A stretch of DNA of 64,000 bases from NCBI GenBank assembly GCA_910577105.1, contig CAJTMB010000016.1, positions 1 to 64,000 on the forward strand. The letters run 5' to 3'. The translations under genes were made by a program, and so were the position numbers. Origin of the DNA: an uncultured Lachnospiraceae bacterium (GTDB lineage Bacteria; Bacillota; Clostridia; Lachnospirales; Lachnospiraceae). The notes below the pieces were generated by a model, which had not been told where the DNA came from, did not search any database, and saw only the letters and a list, made by a program, of their open reading frames with translations. Positions within the stretch are counted from its first letter, which is position 1; every line of letters starts with the position of its first letter. Shown here piece after piece: positions 7,880 through 19,085 of this stretch.

Positions 7880-8713
7880 TCATGCTCTTATATTTCCGCT
7901 GTTAATACCCAGACCACTGTTTTCCAGCGGCAGCCATTGCATTCCTTTTTTGATGTAAGTATCCCAAAAGTCCCACTCATGATTTCCGGGACCTACCTCA
8001 AAGGTCACATCCACTCCCTGCTCCTTAAGAAACTTTGCAAAATCTTCATTTACGCCAAGCAATGCATCCGCATCTCCACAGGCCATGTAAACAGCTGGCA
8101 GGTCGTTTCCTTCTGCCTTCAGCTTTTGCACCAGGTATTTGGGATTCTTATCACTTTCCAGCATCTTGTCCAAATCTCCAAAAAGTGCCTCCGCATAATC
8201 TCTTCGTTCCATAAATATTGGAGAATCATTCGTTCTTTCCCGAAAACCTTCCACCACCAGTGCGGAGGAAAGTGCCACTATTGCCCCAAAGGTATCATGA
8301 TACTTAAAGCCGTTCCGTATGGCACCGTACCCACCCATGGAAAGACCTCCTATATAGGTATCTTCCCTCTCATGAGACAGCGGGAACATTTTCCGGGTCA
8401 GTTCTACCAGTTCTTTGCCGATAAATTCCCCATAATAATTCTGGGTTACCGGCTGGTCAATATAAAAGGCGTTATCACCGGAGGGCATAACCACTACCAA
8501 ATTGTACTCCTCCGCAAATCGCTGGATACGGGTTCCGTTTACCCAGTCAGTATAATTTCCAAAAATGCCATGCAGCAGATACAGCGTCTTGTAGGGCTTG
8601 TCCTCCCGTACCGGCATTCCCGGGAATGTCAACTTATCCACCGGCAATATCACATTGACAGGTACCATTCGCATTAATGTTTTAGATAACAGATTCATTT
8701 GGATAAAAGCCAT
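7880..8713 (-). CDS. EstA-like esterase (esterase D / tributyrin esterase family)
   Basis: A 277-residue alpha/beta hydrolase. YLLHGIFGNYTDW forms the oxyanion region, GLSMGG (GxSxG) holds the nucleophile Ser at about residue 125, and GNHEWDFWD holds the catalytic His near the C terminus. It resembles small Firmicutes acetyl/tributyrin esterases that deacylate short-chain esters, including acetylated sugars. No signal peptide, so cytoplasmic. It has its own promoter and AGGAGG site. Natural substrate unknown. Confidence 0.88.
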   Translation of the reverse strand: MAFIQMNLLSKTLMRMVPVNVILPVDKLTFPGMPVREDKPYKTLYLLHGIFGNYTDWVNGTRIQRFAEEYNLVVVMPSGDNAFYIDQPVTQNYYGEFIGKELVELTRKMFPLSHEREDTYIGGLSMGGYGAIRNGFKYHDTFGAIVALSSALVVEGFRERTNDSPIFMERRDYAEALFGDLDKMLESDKNPKYLVQKLKAEGNDLPAVYMACGDADALLGVNEDFAKFLKEQGVDVTFEVGPGNHEWDFWDTYIKKGMQWLPLENSGLGINSGNIRA

Positions 8714-8752
8714 GTGAGTCCCTCCTGTATAATAGTATGAAAACTATTTTAT

Positions 8753-8781
8753 ATTATAGAGTACTTTAAAAAAATAAACAA
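8753..8781 (-). promoter_or_regulatory. Promoter of the EstA-like gene
   Basis: Minus strand -35 TTGTTT (8776-8781), 17-bp spacer, -10 TATAAT (8753-8758). AGGAGG follows before the ATG at 8713. The stray CRISPR repeat lies about 70 bp upstream of the -35. Confidence 0.65.
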
Positions 8782-8849
8782 TGCATGTCTACAAATATGT
8801 AATACAATGTGATAAATTATGGTACAATAATAATCTTTTCAGTTAAGCA

Positions 8850-8882
8850 TTTTCTACTCACACACCTCTTACGAGGTGTGAC
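8850..8882 (-). repeat. Stray CRISPR repeat, detached from the main array
   Basis: This 33-nt segment equals the array repeat except at two positions: the first base of the plus-strand consensus (G to T at 8850) and one base in the loop (G to A in CTCTTACGAGG). The hairpin CACACCTC/GAGGTGTG is intact. It lies 2.7 kb beyond the distal end of the array, separated by the decayed IS66. It is best explained as an old trailer-end repeat cut off by the insertion. Confidence 0.9.
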
Positions 8883-8891
8883 TTGTACGAA

Positions 8892-10620
8892 CTAATCGAA
8901 AAAGCTGACATTTTGTACGCGCAAAGTATTTCTACGTTTATTAATCGCTTTTGCTGGTTGCAAGCATTTTTCTCTACATGGATTCAAAACAAAATGCTTG
9001 GACAGTGTCATTCCAAGTACAAGTTTTGCAGGTTCTTCATCTGTCATAGCAGTTCTTGGAATTCGTTCCAGTAGATAGTACAAATATCTGTAAATGTTTA
9101 GGTTGTGTGCTTTGTCCATCTCGGCCATTGTATATATCATGGAACTGGCATCTGGACCTTTGGGCGTATCGCTGAACAAACAATTTTGACGCCCCACTGT
9201 AAAGGGATGAATTGCATTTTTCTGAAATTGTTTAAAAAACTGCACCGCCCATCTTCCAGATAAGTCATAAATTCATCTTTGTGGTTTTGGGCATAGTTCA
9301 CCGCTTTCTCGAAACGGGTTCCTTTCTTTGGAACCTGCTATGAAATCCATTTCCGGAAGGCATCCAGTGTTGGCTTCTCTTTTTCAAGCCGGTATGCATG
9401 TCGTTGCTCAAGAATGTGGTTCTTTACTGCTGAATATCTCTCATATTCGAACAACCGGTTGATATATTGAACTATCTGTGCAACAGTATTGCTGTAATCC
9501 AGTTCTTTTCCCTTCGGGACAGCTTCTACAAAGTATCTGCACAGATGTGTAAAACAGCAGCACCTCCCAATGCCGGGCAGATTGTTATAATCCTGATAGC
9601 AGTCGGTTTCCAGATAGTCCTATAAACCATTTAGAAATTCCACTGCATGAAACTTTTCCCGGGTTTCGGTATACTTATAGAGCACGATAACTGGAAGACC
9701 GTCTTCACCGAAGTAGAACAGCCACATTAAGGAATCTGTTTATGACTTTCGTTCTTCTTCATGTAATATTTGGATTCCAGTCTCATAAGCCATCAAGAAC
9801 TTTTGTTTTAACAGTTGCCGGTGTAGATAATTATAAAACGGTGCAAAATACTGTGATGCACAATAAATAATCCAGTTAGCGAGAGTTGCCCTGTTAAGCA
9901 GCACCCCCCATTTGTTTCCAGTCCTGTTCCTGACGACACAGAAGCATGGAATTCACATATTTTTGGTACATGGTTCAGCCAACCACAGAAGCAGTTGCAT
10001 AACTATGTGGTATCAGCGTTTCCGGCATGCGGGATTTCATAAACTGAACGCTTTGGTCATAGCCGGTGCCTCGCAGCAGACAGGACACTTTGCTGTTTCT
10101 ACATAAAAATTTACAACCTCACCCTTTGCAGGAATAAAACAGAATTCCCTTCTTACGATTTCCCAGCCAAGTACTTTCATCTTAGTACCACAATCAGCAC
10201 AATACTTCTGTTTTCGGAAAATGGTATGATTTCATCCCGAAATGGAGCACCTTAAAGATATCTGACTGTTTGCTTTTGCCCTTCTCGTGTGTCCTTTCAT
10301 AGGAACAGACTCAGCAATCCCTAATTCATCGGCGAATATGATTTTCTGCTTGGCTTTATCCAAAGACTGTACTGTCCTTTCAGATTTTTAGTTTTCTCAC
10401 TGGAAGTGCTAAACAGTTTATTGGAAAGATAATCAATCTTATCTGTCATGATACGCATTTGTTTCTGATTGGATGCAATGGTTTCTTTCAAGGAAAGAAT
10501 GATTTCATTCTGGCTCTTCACCGTCATTTTCAGGTGGCTGATTATATCCTTATACTTAATGAGTTGGACATCTTTTTCAGTCTTTGCTATCTGTTTTCCG
10601 TTCCTCTCCAGATACCCTTT
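8892..10620 (-). pseudogene. IS66 transposase (tnpC) pseudogene
   Basis: The C-terminal IS66 signature is readable at 8892-9245 (AIHPFTVGRQNCLFSDTPKG, then a NIYRYLYYLL segment). The N-terminal leucine-zipper part is readable at 10321-10527 (DKIDYLSNKLFSTSSEK). The catalytic DDE region between them is in several frames with stops. No intact protein can be made. The final residues at the 3' end do not look native, so the end of the gene is probably also altered. Confidence 0.85.
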
Positions 10621-11060
10621 TTTTAACCCAAAAGGTGCCTGAAGAGAACCATATACGCTGTATTTTCAAAATTTGGGGAAACTTACGGAGAAGTTCTCCA
10701 GACAAAATATCCATGCGGTTTTATACAGAAATTTTATCCACATTTTCCGGCACTTTGAAGGTCTTTGGCTACTCAATTTCCAGACCGGACATGAGTCAGT
10801 CAAACTACCATTAGGTAAGCGACATTACCTCAACGGAATTCCTTGTCCAGCGAAAACGTCCCTTAGCTTCCATCCTCTTTCCAAAGCAAGGCCTTCAGCC
10901 GATAACAGCATTTACCACAAAACAGATACAGTGCCCGCTGTCTTGAATTTATATGGAGTCGGTCTCGTACAATGGCGCAAAGTCCATCGATTGATTGCCT
11001 CATATCTGTATATCCACAAACGATGTGAATTTCATCTGTTACAAAAATATCGCCTAACAT
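10620..11060 (-). pseudogene. IS66 accessory protein TnpB (Orf2) pseudogene
   Basis: The IS66 Orf2 hallmark VCGYTDMRQSIDGLCAIV and the downstream LYLFCGKCCYRLKALLWKEDG are clear at 10863-11060. The frame then breaks. Remnants of the C-terminal part (a GLEIE-PKTFKVPENVD-like stretch) can be read further left, at about 10720-10800, in another frame with stops. Confidence 0.82.
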
Positions 11061-11446
11061 GATAACTCCTTAAGTATATTAAGGGTTTGTCTAAACAGAA
11101 CAGAATTCGTCCTGCTGGGAATCTGAAGAACTACACCGAAAATGGAAAGCTCCATCATGCCATTCTGTACTGGCTGATTAATTTCGTCCTGAACAAAAGA
11201 AATCATGGTTCCGTTTGTGCTGGACGCGGAAAGTTCAATATTACAATTTCCTGCCTGTGAGGAGAATGTCCGCTCAAGGCATCCGGAATTTCTGTACACC
11301 CTTTTGCCGAAGATGCCTCACCCAGTTGTAAAAGATTCCTGGCTTTATATCATTCTGCAGGCACCATTCATGGTCAGTGAAACCGCTGGCACGGCACTCC
11401 ATTATTAGGTAGAATTGTTCATCTGCGGGATACGGTATGCTCTCAT
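11054..11446 (-). pseudogene. IS66 TnpA (Orf1) pseudogene
   Basis: The minus strand encodes an N-terminal HTH segment typical of IS66 Orf1 (CRASGFTDHEWCL, then IKPGIFYNWVRHLRQKG at about 11300-11415). It is preceded by GGAGG and an ATG at about 11446 but interrupted by a frameshift and a stop. The C-terminal part continues at 11054-11299. Confidence 0.75.
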
Positions 11447-11601
11447 AATCCAGCCTCCAAAAGCAGAGTAAAATGCCTGCGCTTTGCTAGCGCCGGCAAT
11501 CCGAAATGGAGTAAAAAGCGCTTGCATTTCTTATCAGTATTATGAGGCTAGATTCCTATGTTGTCACTACGCTGGAATATTTTACGCTTACGACTCTTGT
11601 T

Positions 11602-14600
11602 TTTTTTACTTACACACCTCTTGCGAGGTGTGACTATAAGGTCATGGGTGACCTGGCCGGTACATATGTTTCTACTCACACACCTCTTGCGAGGTGTGAC
11701 TACTTCCGGGGTATTTCTTCCGACACATTGGAAGTTTCTACTCACACACCTCTTGCGAGGTGTGACTATATGCGGTCTTGTATTGGCTGCTTTAGAAGAG
11801 GTTTCTACTCACACACCTCTTGCGAGGTGTGACCGTCCAAATCCTGAAACAGACATTCCCCGTTTCCGTTTCTACTCACACACCTCTTGCGAGGTGTGAC
11901 AGTAAAAATCAACCCCAAATCCGTTGACTTTGAAGTTTCTACTCACACACCTCTTGCGAGGTGTGACTATCGCTATATCTTACACTTCGTGGGAAATCTA
12001 AGTTTCTACTCACACACCTCTTGCGAGGTGTGACCGGGATGTCTGCATGGGTGTGAATACTGCTATGCGTTTCTACTCACACACCTCTTGCGAGGTGTGA
12101 CACACAGCCTTGATTGCTTTTCAGCCTGTACTTCAGTTTCTACTCACACACCTCTTGCGAGGTGTGACTGTTTGAAAATCCTAAAGATAATCCGAGAATT
12201 AGTTTCTACTCACACACCTTTTGCGAGGTGTGACCTGACCATGCCATTGATAGATGGGACGCGGATGGGTTTCTACTCACACACCTCTTGCGAGGTGTGA
12301 CTAATGTCACAGGTTGATGGACAAATAGGGTCACTGTTTCTACTCACACACCTCTTGCGAGGTGTGACGAGGATGGCGTGGACGTTCTGGCAAAAATCAT
12401 AAGTTTCTACTCACACACCTCTTGCGAGGTGTGACTAAACCAACATCAGTTCCATAGGCTCCATCCCAAGTTTCTACTCACACACCTCTTGCGAGGTGTG
12501 ACTATGCTTGTTTGTGCCTGATTTTTCTATAACTGTGTTTCTACTCACACACCTCTTGCGAGGTGTGACTAAGCCTTAAAACGCAAAATAAACGATTTTA
12601 GAAGTTTCTACTCACACACCTCTTGCGAGGTGTGACAATATATCCAGGGATACTGTATGGGATTGGAAGAGTTTCTACTCACACACCTCTTGCGAGGTGT
12701 GACTTTCTGGAAGTTATTGGAACTGCGTTGATGTAAAGTTTCTACTCACACACCTCTTGCGAGGTGTGACCGTCATCGAACAAATTTATTGTCTTTAATG
12801 CGTGGTTTCTACTCACACACCTCTTGCGAGGTGTGACCCGGGTTGACTACTGCTGGCATTCCAACTACCTGGTTTCTACTCACACACCTCTTGCGAGGTG
12901 TGACTCTAATACTTCCCATTCAGATTCATTCAGTGCGGTTTCTACTCACACACCTCTTGCGAGGTGTGACACCATCAGACATTATAACGATAGTTCCAAC
13001 AAACGGTTTCTACTCACACACCTCTTGCGAGGTGTGACCGGTGCAACAATGAATTTTAATCTTGAAACCATAGTTTCTACTCACACACCTCTTGCGAGGT
13101 GTGACATAGTGTGCCGGTAAGAATAAGGGAACGGCAAGAGTTTCTACTCACACACCTCTTGCGAGGTGTGACCTGACCCGACTGCATCTATTGCGGTAGG
13201 TCAGGTGTTTCTACTCACACACCTCTTGCGAGGTGTGACAAAAAAACCTTTTGGAACAGTTATATTGATACCGTTTCTACTCACACACCTCTTGCGAGGT
13301 GTGACTTTACCTTCAGGGCTTATTATATGCCACTTTATAGTTTCTACTCACACACCTCTTGCGAGGTGTGACCCCAGCCCTCTAGCCACTGTTTCCAGTT
13401 TCAGATGTTTCTACTCACACACCTCTTGCGAGGTGTGACCTTTTTGGCATAAGAAAAGCGACCTCTGATTTAGGTTTCTACTCACACACCTCTTGCGAGG
13501 TGTGACCACATCATCAATACTGAACACAATCCCTCTGCAATGTTTCTACTCACACACCTCTTGCGAGGTGTGACAACGGACGATATTTCCATATCCATTG
13601 ATGACAGGGGTTTCTACTCACACACCTCTTGCGAGGTGTGACTTAACCGACACTATGCCTGGAATATGCCGGGTGTGTTTCTACTCACACACCTCTTGCG
13701 AGGTGTGACTGGAACGCGCCGTGAGAGCATTAAAGAGGGAAAAAGTTTCTACTCACACACCTCTTGCGAGGTGTGACCCCCGTACGCATGGCAACACGCA
13801 CCGCCGTATCGTTTCTACTCACACACCTCTTGCGAGGTGTGACCACAGAAAATGCGGTCCATGGAACGCGCCGTGAGTTTCTACTCACACACCTCTTGCG
13901 AGGTGTGACAAAATCACATCCAAGATGTCCCGGGAGGAGAAAAGTTTCTACTCACACACCTCTTGCGAGGTGTGACAGCAGGAGCTGTGGGATAAAGTGC
14001 AGGATATGATGTTTCTACTCACACACCTCTTGCGAGGTGTGACGGCTGTATTGCTGATACGGCGTTTCTCAGGGAAAGTTTCTACTCACACACCTCTTGC
14101 GAGGTGTGACATATCAGCACGGGACATGATATATTTTACAACAGTTTCTACTCACACACCTCTTGCGAGGTGTGACGGGATTTCACGCACAATCTGAATC
14201 TTATTGGTACGTTTCTACTCACACACCTCTTGCGAGGTGTGACAAAAGCAGTAAAAGGTGATGTAAACGACTACAGGTTTCTACTCACACACCTCTTGCG
14301 AGGTGTGACCAGCCATCCCCATGCCACCGCGCACATGTCAAAGTTTCTACTCACACACCTCTTGCGAGGTGTGACAAACGGAGAAAAAGGGGATTTACGG
14401 ATAAAAAATGTTTCTACTCACACACCTCTTGCGAGGTGTGACGGAAAAAGCCGATGATGGAAAAGGGAAACAGGAAGTTTCTACTCACACACCTCTTGCG
14501 AGGTGTGACGTCTTTGTCAGTTCCGGGCTTCCCGGCCATGACGTTTCTACTCACACACCTCTTGCGAGGTGTGACATTCCTGATAACATTCCTTTCCTCC

Positions 14601-17587
14601 TTCCAAAAGTTTCTACTCACACACCTCTTGCGAGGTGTGACGATAATTAGTGAAATGGGCCGTGATGAACTCGAAGTTTCTACTCACACACCTCTTGCGA
14701 GGTGTGACATGCTGGGGAAAATGGCAAAAAACAAATTTGGCGTTTCTACTCACACACCTCTTGCGAGGTGTGACGGCCCTTGCCCGCCTGGAAGATTACC
14801 GGGATGCCCGTTTCTACTCACACACCTCTTGCGAGGTGTGACTAAATATGGATACAGATAATTTACGAAAATTACAGTTTCTACTCACACACCTCTTGCG
14901 AGGTGTGACATAAGGTCAGCAATCACACGGGAGGGGACACCATTAGTTTCTACTCACACACCTCTTGCGAGGTGTGACCGTGGAATACCGGAACATACGT
15001 TCTTTGTATGTGTTTCTACTCACACACCTCTTGCGAGGTGTGACGTTTCCAAATGACCCTTCACGGTCATTTATATTAGTTTCTACTCACACACCTCTTG
15101 CGAGGTGTGACTCGGAACCGGTACAACCGGAACTTCCCATCCTTGTTTCTACTCACACACCTCTTGCGAGGTGTGACATCTTCTTCAGGGCATTATAAAT
15201 GGCCGTCTCGGTTTCTACTCACACACCTCTTGCGAGGTGTGACTCAGCATTTACAGCTTCAGAATTACAGGTAATGGTTTCTACTCACACACCTCTTGCG
15301 AGGTGTGACGTAGCATCACTTATTATTATCATTAAACACTTACCGTTTCTACTCACACACCTCTTGCGAGGTGTGACTCAAACCGTATCCGTCAGTCGCA
15401 CTAAACTCGAGTTTCTACTCACACACCTCTTGCGAGGTGTGACGCATTTTCATGTTATGTTGCCATTGAGGGAAATAGTTTCTACTCACACACCTCTTGC
15501 GAGGTGTGACTGCAAGAACGTGCTGAAGCTTTTCCACAAGAAAGTTTCTACTCACACACCTCTTGCGAGGTGTGACGGGTTTAAAAATGGGAAAGACACC
15601 GGAATACACAGTTTCTACTCACACACCTCTTGCGAGGTGTGACCGGCCAGGAATGCCGCGAACCTGCCCTGACATAGTTTCTACTCACACACCTCTTGCG
15701 AGGTGTGACCCTTTCGTAGTCCGCAGAATTTTCTGGGATGCAAGTTTCTACTCACACACCTCTTGCGAGGTGTGACATATGGCAAGCCGGAATTTAAAAA
15801 AACCAATAGAGTTTCTACTCACACACCTCTTGCGAGGTGTGACGAAGCTGGCGGAATACATTGTCAAAAAAACCACCGTTTCTACTCACACACCTCTTGC
15901 GAGGTGTGACATGGATGGAAGAGGCAGGGCTAATAGCCGGGACTGTTTCTACTCACACACCTCTTGCGAGGTGTGACTATGGTGATAAAAGAGTACATGG
16001 ACGGGAACTGCGTTTCTACTCACACACCTCTTGCGAGGTGTGACCTGTGGATATTTTCTCCAATGATGTTAAAATTGATGTTTCTACTCACACACCTCTT
16101 GCGAGGTGTGACGAAAAGGATTGTGTACACATGCGACAGGTGCAGGGTTTCTACTCACACACCTCTTGCGAGGTGTGACCCTGCCGGAAGAGGACTGCCA
16201 GCTCCTCACAGCAAGTTTCTACTCACACACCTCTTGCGAGGTGTGACATATTCGACTGTCAATTTTTTATTCATGAATTGAGGTTTCTACTCACACACCT
16301 CTTGCGAGGTGTGACTTGTATCCCATGTGTAATACGCCGACAGTAGAGTTTCTACTCACACACCTCTTGCGAGGTGTGACACTATTGTTCTTCCGATTCT
16401 CAACGTACTGTGCGTTTCTACTCACACACCTCTTGCGAGGTGTGACTGTATATATTTTAATATTCCCTCGCCATCATTAGTTTCTACTCACACACCTCTT
16501 GCGAGGTGTGACGCATTTCTGTTTTATGCATTTCATCTTTTTTCATGTTTCTACTCACACACCTCTTGCGAGGTGTGACTCAAAATCTGCCATCATACCA
16601 CCTCCTGTAAAATGTTTCTACTCACACACCTCTTGCGAGGTGTGACACCATTTGCAAGGGATGAATACATTAATGCCTTTGGTTTCTACTCACACACCTC
16701 TTGCGAGGTGTGACGCTTGTCCACAGGCCCTTGCCCATACAGACGACGTTTCTACTCACACACCTCTTGCGAGGTGTGACGGAATTGAAACTGTCACAAA
16801 ATGAAGAAAGGTAGGTTTCTACTCACACACCTCTTGCGAGGTGTGACCAAGAAAGCAACTGTAAAAGACGTGATACACAGAGTTTCTACTCACACACCTC
16901 TTGCGAGGTGTGACACTTACAAGTATAATGATTGTTTTTGTCGATTGCGTTTCTACTCACACACCTCTTGCGAGGTGTGACGGAGTGTTAAGCTATGAAG
17001 CTGAAACCAACAATCGTTTCTACTCACACACCTCTTGCGAGGTGTGACTGAAGAGTGTTTAAGAAAGCGAGGAATTACCTATGTTTCTACTCACACACCT
17101 CTTGCGAGGTGTGACGCGTGTAACGCCGCCGCCCTGCTATACAGTTAATGTTTCTACTCACACACCTCTTGCGAGGTGTGACTAATTTCAGTACCTAAAA
17201 TAACAAAGGAGGTTTTGGTTTCTACTCACACACCTCTTGCGAGGTGTGACTAAGTGTCGCTTGCTATCTGTTTTCGGTTGCTGTCGTTTCTACTCACACA
17301 CCTCTTGCGAGGTGTGACATATAGGCTTGTAACGCTCTATAAGGGCATTTAGTTTCTACTCACACACCTCTTGCGAGGTGTGACGTGCGGTTGCTATGCT
17401 TTAATTTCAAGCACGTTATTGTTTCTACTCACACACCTCTTGCGAGGTGTGACTGACAGCAATAAAGTTACCCATATTGGTACTAACAGTTTCTACTCAC
17501 ACACCTCTTGCGAGGTGTGACTGAAGAATGTCAGGACATAAGTAACTTTAAAATGTTTCTACTCACACACCTCTTGCGAGGTGTGAC
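11602..17587 (-). CRISPR. Type I-C CRISPR array, 90 repeats and 89 spacers
   Basis: Repeat length is 33 nt and spacers are mostly 33-35 nt, all unique. In the crRNA (minus) sense the repeat starts GTCACACCTC, forms the hairpin CACACCTC-GCAA-GAGGTGTG, and ends with the 11-nt handle TGAGTAGAAAC. The array is transcribed leftward from the leader at 17588-17743. Nearly all repeats are identical. Exceptions are the distal first copy (11602-11634, three changes) and one copy at 12202-12234 (CTTTTGCG instead of CTCTTGCG). Degeneration at the left end fits the trailer. I counted the units by hand. Spacers 13710-13744 and 13844-13876 share 15 nt. Confidence 0.98.
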
Positions 17588-17743
17588 CGCTACAATTAGT
17601 ATGTTATAGCAAGTACACCACTAAATACAAGGGGTGGACTAAATTTTTTTATGATATCTACTTCTATTACTGATAAATTTAATACATTTTTTAGGCGAAC
17701 CTGCCGATTGTTTTCAAATCACCTCACCTTCGCGGTTTTGTAC
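17588..17743 (-). promoter_or_regulatory. CRISPR leader with pre-crRNA promoter
   Basis: An AT-rich, gene-free stretch between cas2 and the first (newest) repeat. A minus-strand promoter TTGTAT (17625-17630), 16-bp spacer, TATAAC (17603-17608) would start transcription only a few bases before the first repeat. This places new spacer acquisition at the right end of the array. Confidence 0.75.
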
Positions 17744-18034
17744 TCAAACGATAATCACTCCCTCAGGATTATAAGTTTTCTTGGCACCAACATGCTCAAC
17801 CTTTCTTTCCCAGTTATTTCCCAAATAATAAAAGCGAAGGCTATCCTGCTCTTGATTAATTAATTTTATTAGAGTATCTTTTAATTTTAAGAAAGCAGAA
17901 TAATCCAAATCTGCTTCAAAGACAGAATTTTGAACACGTTGACCATGATTTTGGCACTCTTTTGCTACCTTTCGCAGTCTTGTCCTGCCAGCAGCATCAA
18001 TTGTACTTACATCATAACTAATTAAAACCAACAT
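17744..18034 (-). CDS. cas2: CRISPR-associated endonuclease Cas2 (type I-C)
   Basis: Small Cas2 of 96 residues from the ATG at 18034 (MLVLISYDVST). An upstream in-frame GTG at 18043 would add MQI, but GTAGGTG is better spaced for the ATG. The family signature YDVST and the RVQNSVFEADLD segment are present. With Cas1 it forms the spacer-integration complex. It is the last gene of the operon, 3' of cas1, adjacent to the leader. Confidence 0.95.
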   Translation of the reverse strand: MLVLISYDVSTIDAAGRTRLRKVAKECQNHGQRVQNSVFEADLDYSAFLKLKDTLIKLINQEQDSLRFYYLGNNWERKVEHVGAKKTYNPEGVIIV

Positions 18035-18043
18035 AATCTGCAC

Positions 18044-19066
18044 CTACTTCATCAAATAAGAAGGATACTCGTCAATATCACCTCTTACATATTTCGCCAG
18101 AAGATTACTTTGTATATAAGGAAGCAGACCAAAAGGAATTTTCTGTTTTAAATAGGGATGAATCATATCCGTCCGCTTTTTTTCCTGCCACTTTGTCAGA
18201 ACTTTCTTTCTTCCCTCGTCATTCAGCCACACTGCCCCTGATATCTGTTCTTCAAAATCCTCTTCCCCAATAATCTGCAAATTCAAAAGTGTTATAACGA
18301 AACGCTCTACAATACATCGGGCTTCCTCTACCAAATCACAGGCCAATGAGTTTCTCCCGCTCCGTAAAGCATGGCAAAAGCCGATATAACTGTCGAGCCC
18401 AACGGTTTCAAGAGCTGCGGCAAATTCATTTGTAGCCAACGTATATACAAATGATAACATCGCATTGACCGGATCCAATGGTGGTCTTTTTGTACGCAAT
18501 TCAAATGTAAAATGTACCCTTTGATTTGTTATCAGTTTATTAAATATGGAAAAATAATTCTGGGCACAATTACCTTCAATTCCAATGACTTCTTCCAGAC
18601 TCTGCGCTGCAAATACTTTATGAATCCCCTGCGAAAGCACTTCTAAAACTGCTTTTATTTCCTCATCCTCTCTCAAATTTGGGTTATCATGCAAAGTCCT
18701 GCGAATCAACTGCCTCGTATTACTGAACTTTGCTGCCATTGTGTTTTGAGCCAGTTGAAGACCATTATCCCGGAAACAATCAATCTGCGCCACCCTCAAA
18801 AATACGTTTCCCTTGGTTTCTCCATATACCTTAGCCAAAAATTTCCCCTGCGGAGAAATGAAACTGATTGGAATGGTCTTGCTTACGCATTTTCCCATAA
18901 GTGCAGGAGAACAACCCACATAACTGAAACAGACTACACTTTCTACATTATCAAAAGGGATTCTCAATTTTTCATCTCCGTCAATCTTGCAGACGATATT
19001 TTCTCCATCCAGGGACAGATAGGCGGCTTCATTTGTAATATATATCGTATTTAAAAGCTTTCTCAT
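18044..19066 (-). CDS. cas1: CRISPR-associated integrase Cas1 (type I-C)
   Basis: Cas1 of 340 residues from the ATG at 19066 (MRKLLNTIYITNEAAYLSLDG), which lies behind GGAGGTGAG. The frame stays open for 13 further codons upstream, but I-C Cas1 proteins start at this Met. The all-helical catalytic domain carries HALRSGRNSLACDLVEEAR, which contains conserved His and acidic residues of the metal site. Cas1 integrates new spacers with Cas2, and in I-C systems works with Cas4 for PAM-correct trimming. Confidence 0.96.
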   Translation of the reverse strand: MRKLLNTIYITNEAAYLSLDGENIVCKIDGDEKLRIPFDNVESVVCFSYVGCSPALMGKCVSKTIPISFISPQGKFLAKVYGETKGNVFLRVAQIDCFRDNGLQLAQNTMAAKFSNTRQLIRRTLHDNPNLREDEEIKAVLEVLSQGIHKVFAAQSLEEVIGIEGNCAQNYFSIFNKLITNQRVHFTFELRTKRPPLDPVNAMLSFVYTLATNEFAAALETVGLDSYIGFCHALRSGRNSLACDLVEEARCIVERFVITLLNLQIIGEEDFEEQISGAVWLNDEGRKKVLTKWQEKKRTDMIHPYLKQKIPFGLLPYIQSNLLAKYVRGDIDEYPSYLMK

Positions 19067-19085
19067 ACTCGAAGTCTCACCTCCT

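Larger units (their letters stand above)
8883..11550 (-). mobile_element. Decayed IS66-family insertion sequence
   Basis: Fragments of all three IS66 ORFs lie in order on the minus strand: tnpA (11054-11446), tnpB (about 10620-11060) and tnpC (8892-10620). Each is broken by frameshifts and stops. The element occupies the gap between the stray CRISPR repeat and the first array repeat. Its exact termini and the target duplication could not be identified by eye, so both boundaries are approximate. Confidence 0.82.

Noticed and set aside
11542..16281. Many short ORFs in the array with repeated peptides such as VSTHTPLARCD and FLLTHLLRGVT
   Set aside because: They are translations of the CRISPR repeat in different frames, not genes.
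14775..16740. 11-nt identity (GGCCCTTGCCC) between two spacers
   Set aside because: Too short, and in the interior of both spacers; unlike the 15-nt edge-to-edge overlap, it may be chance.
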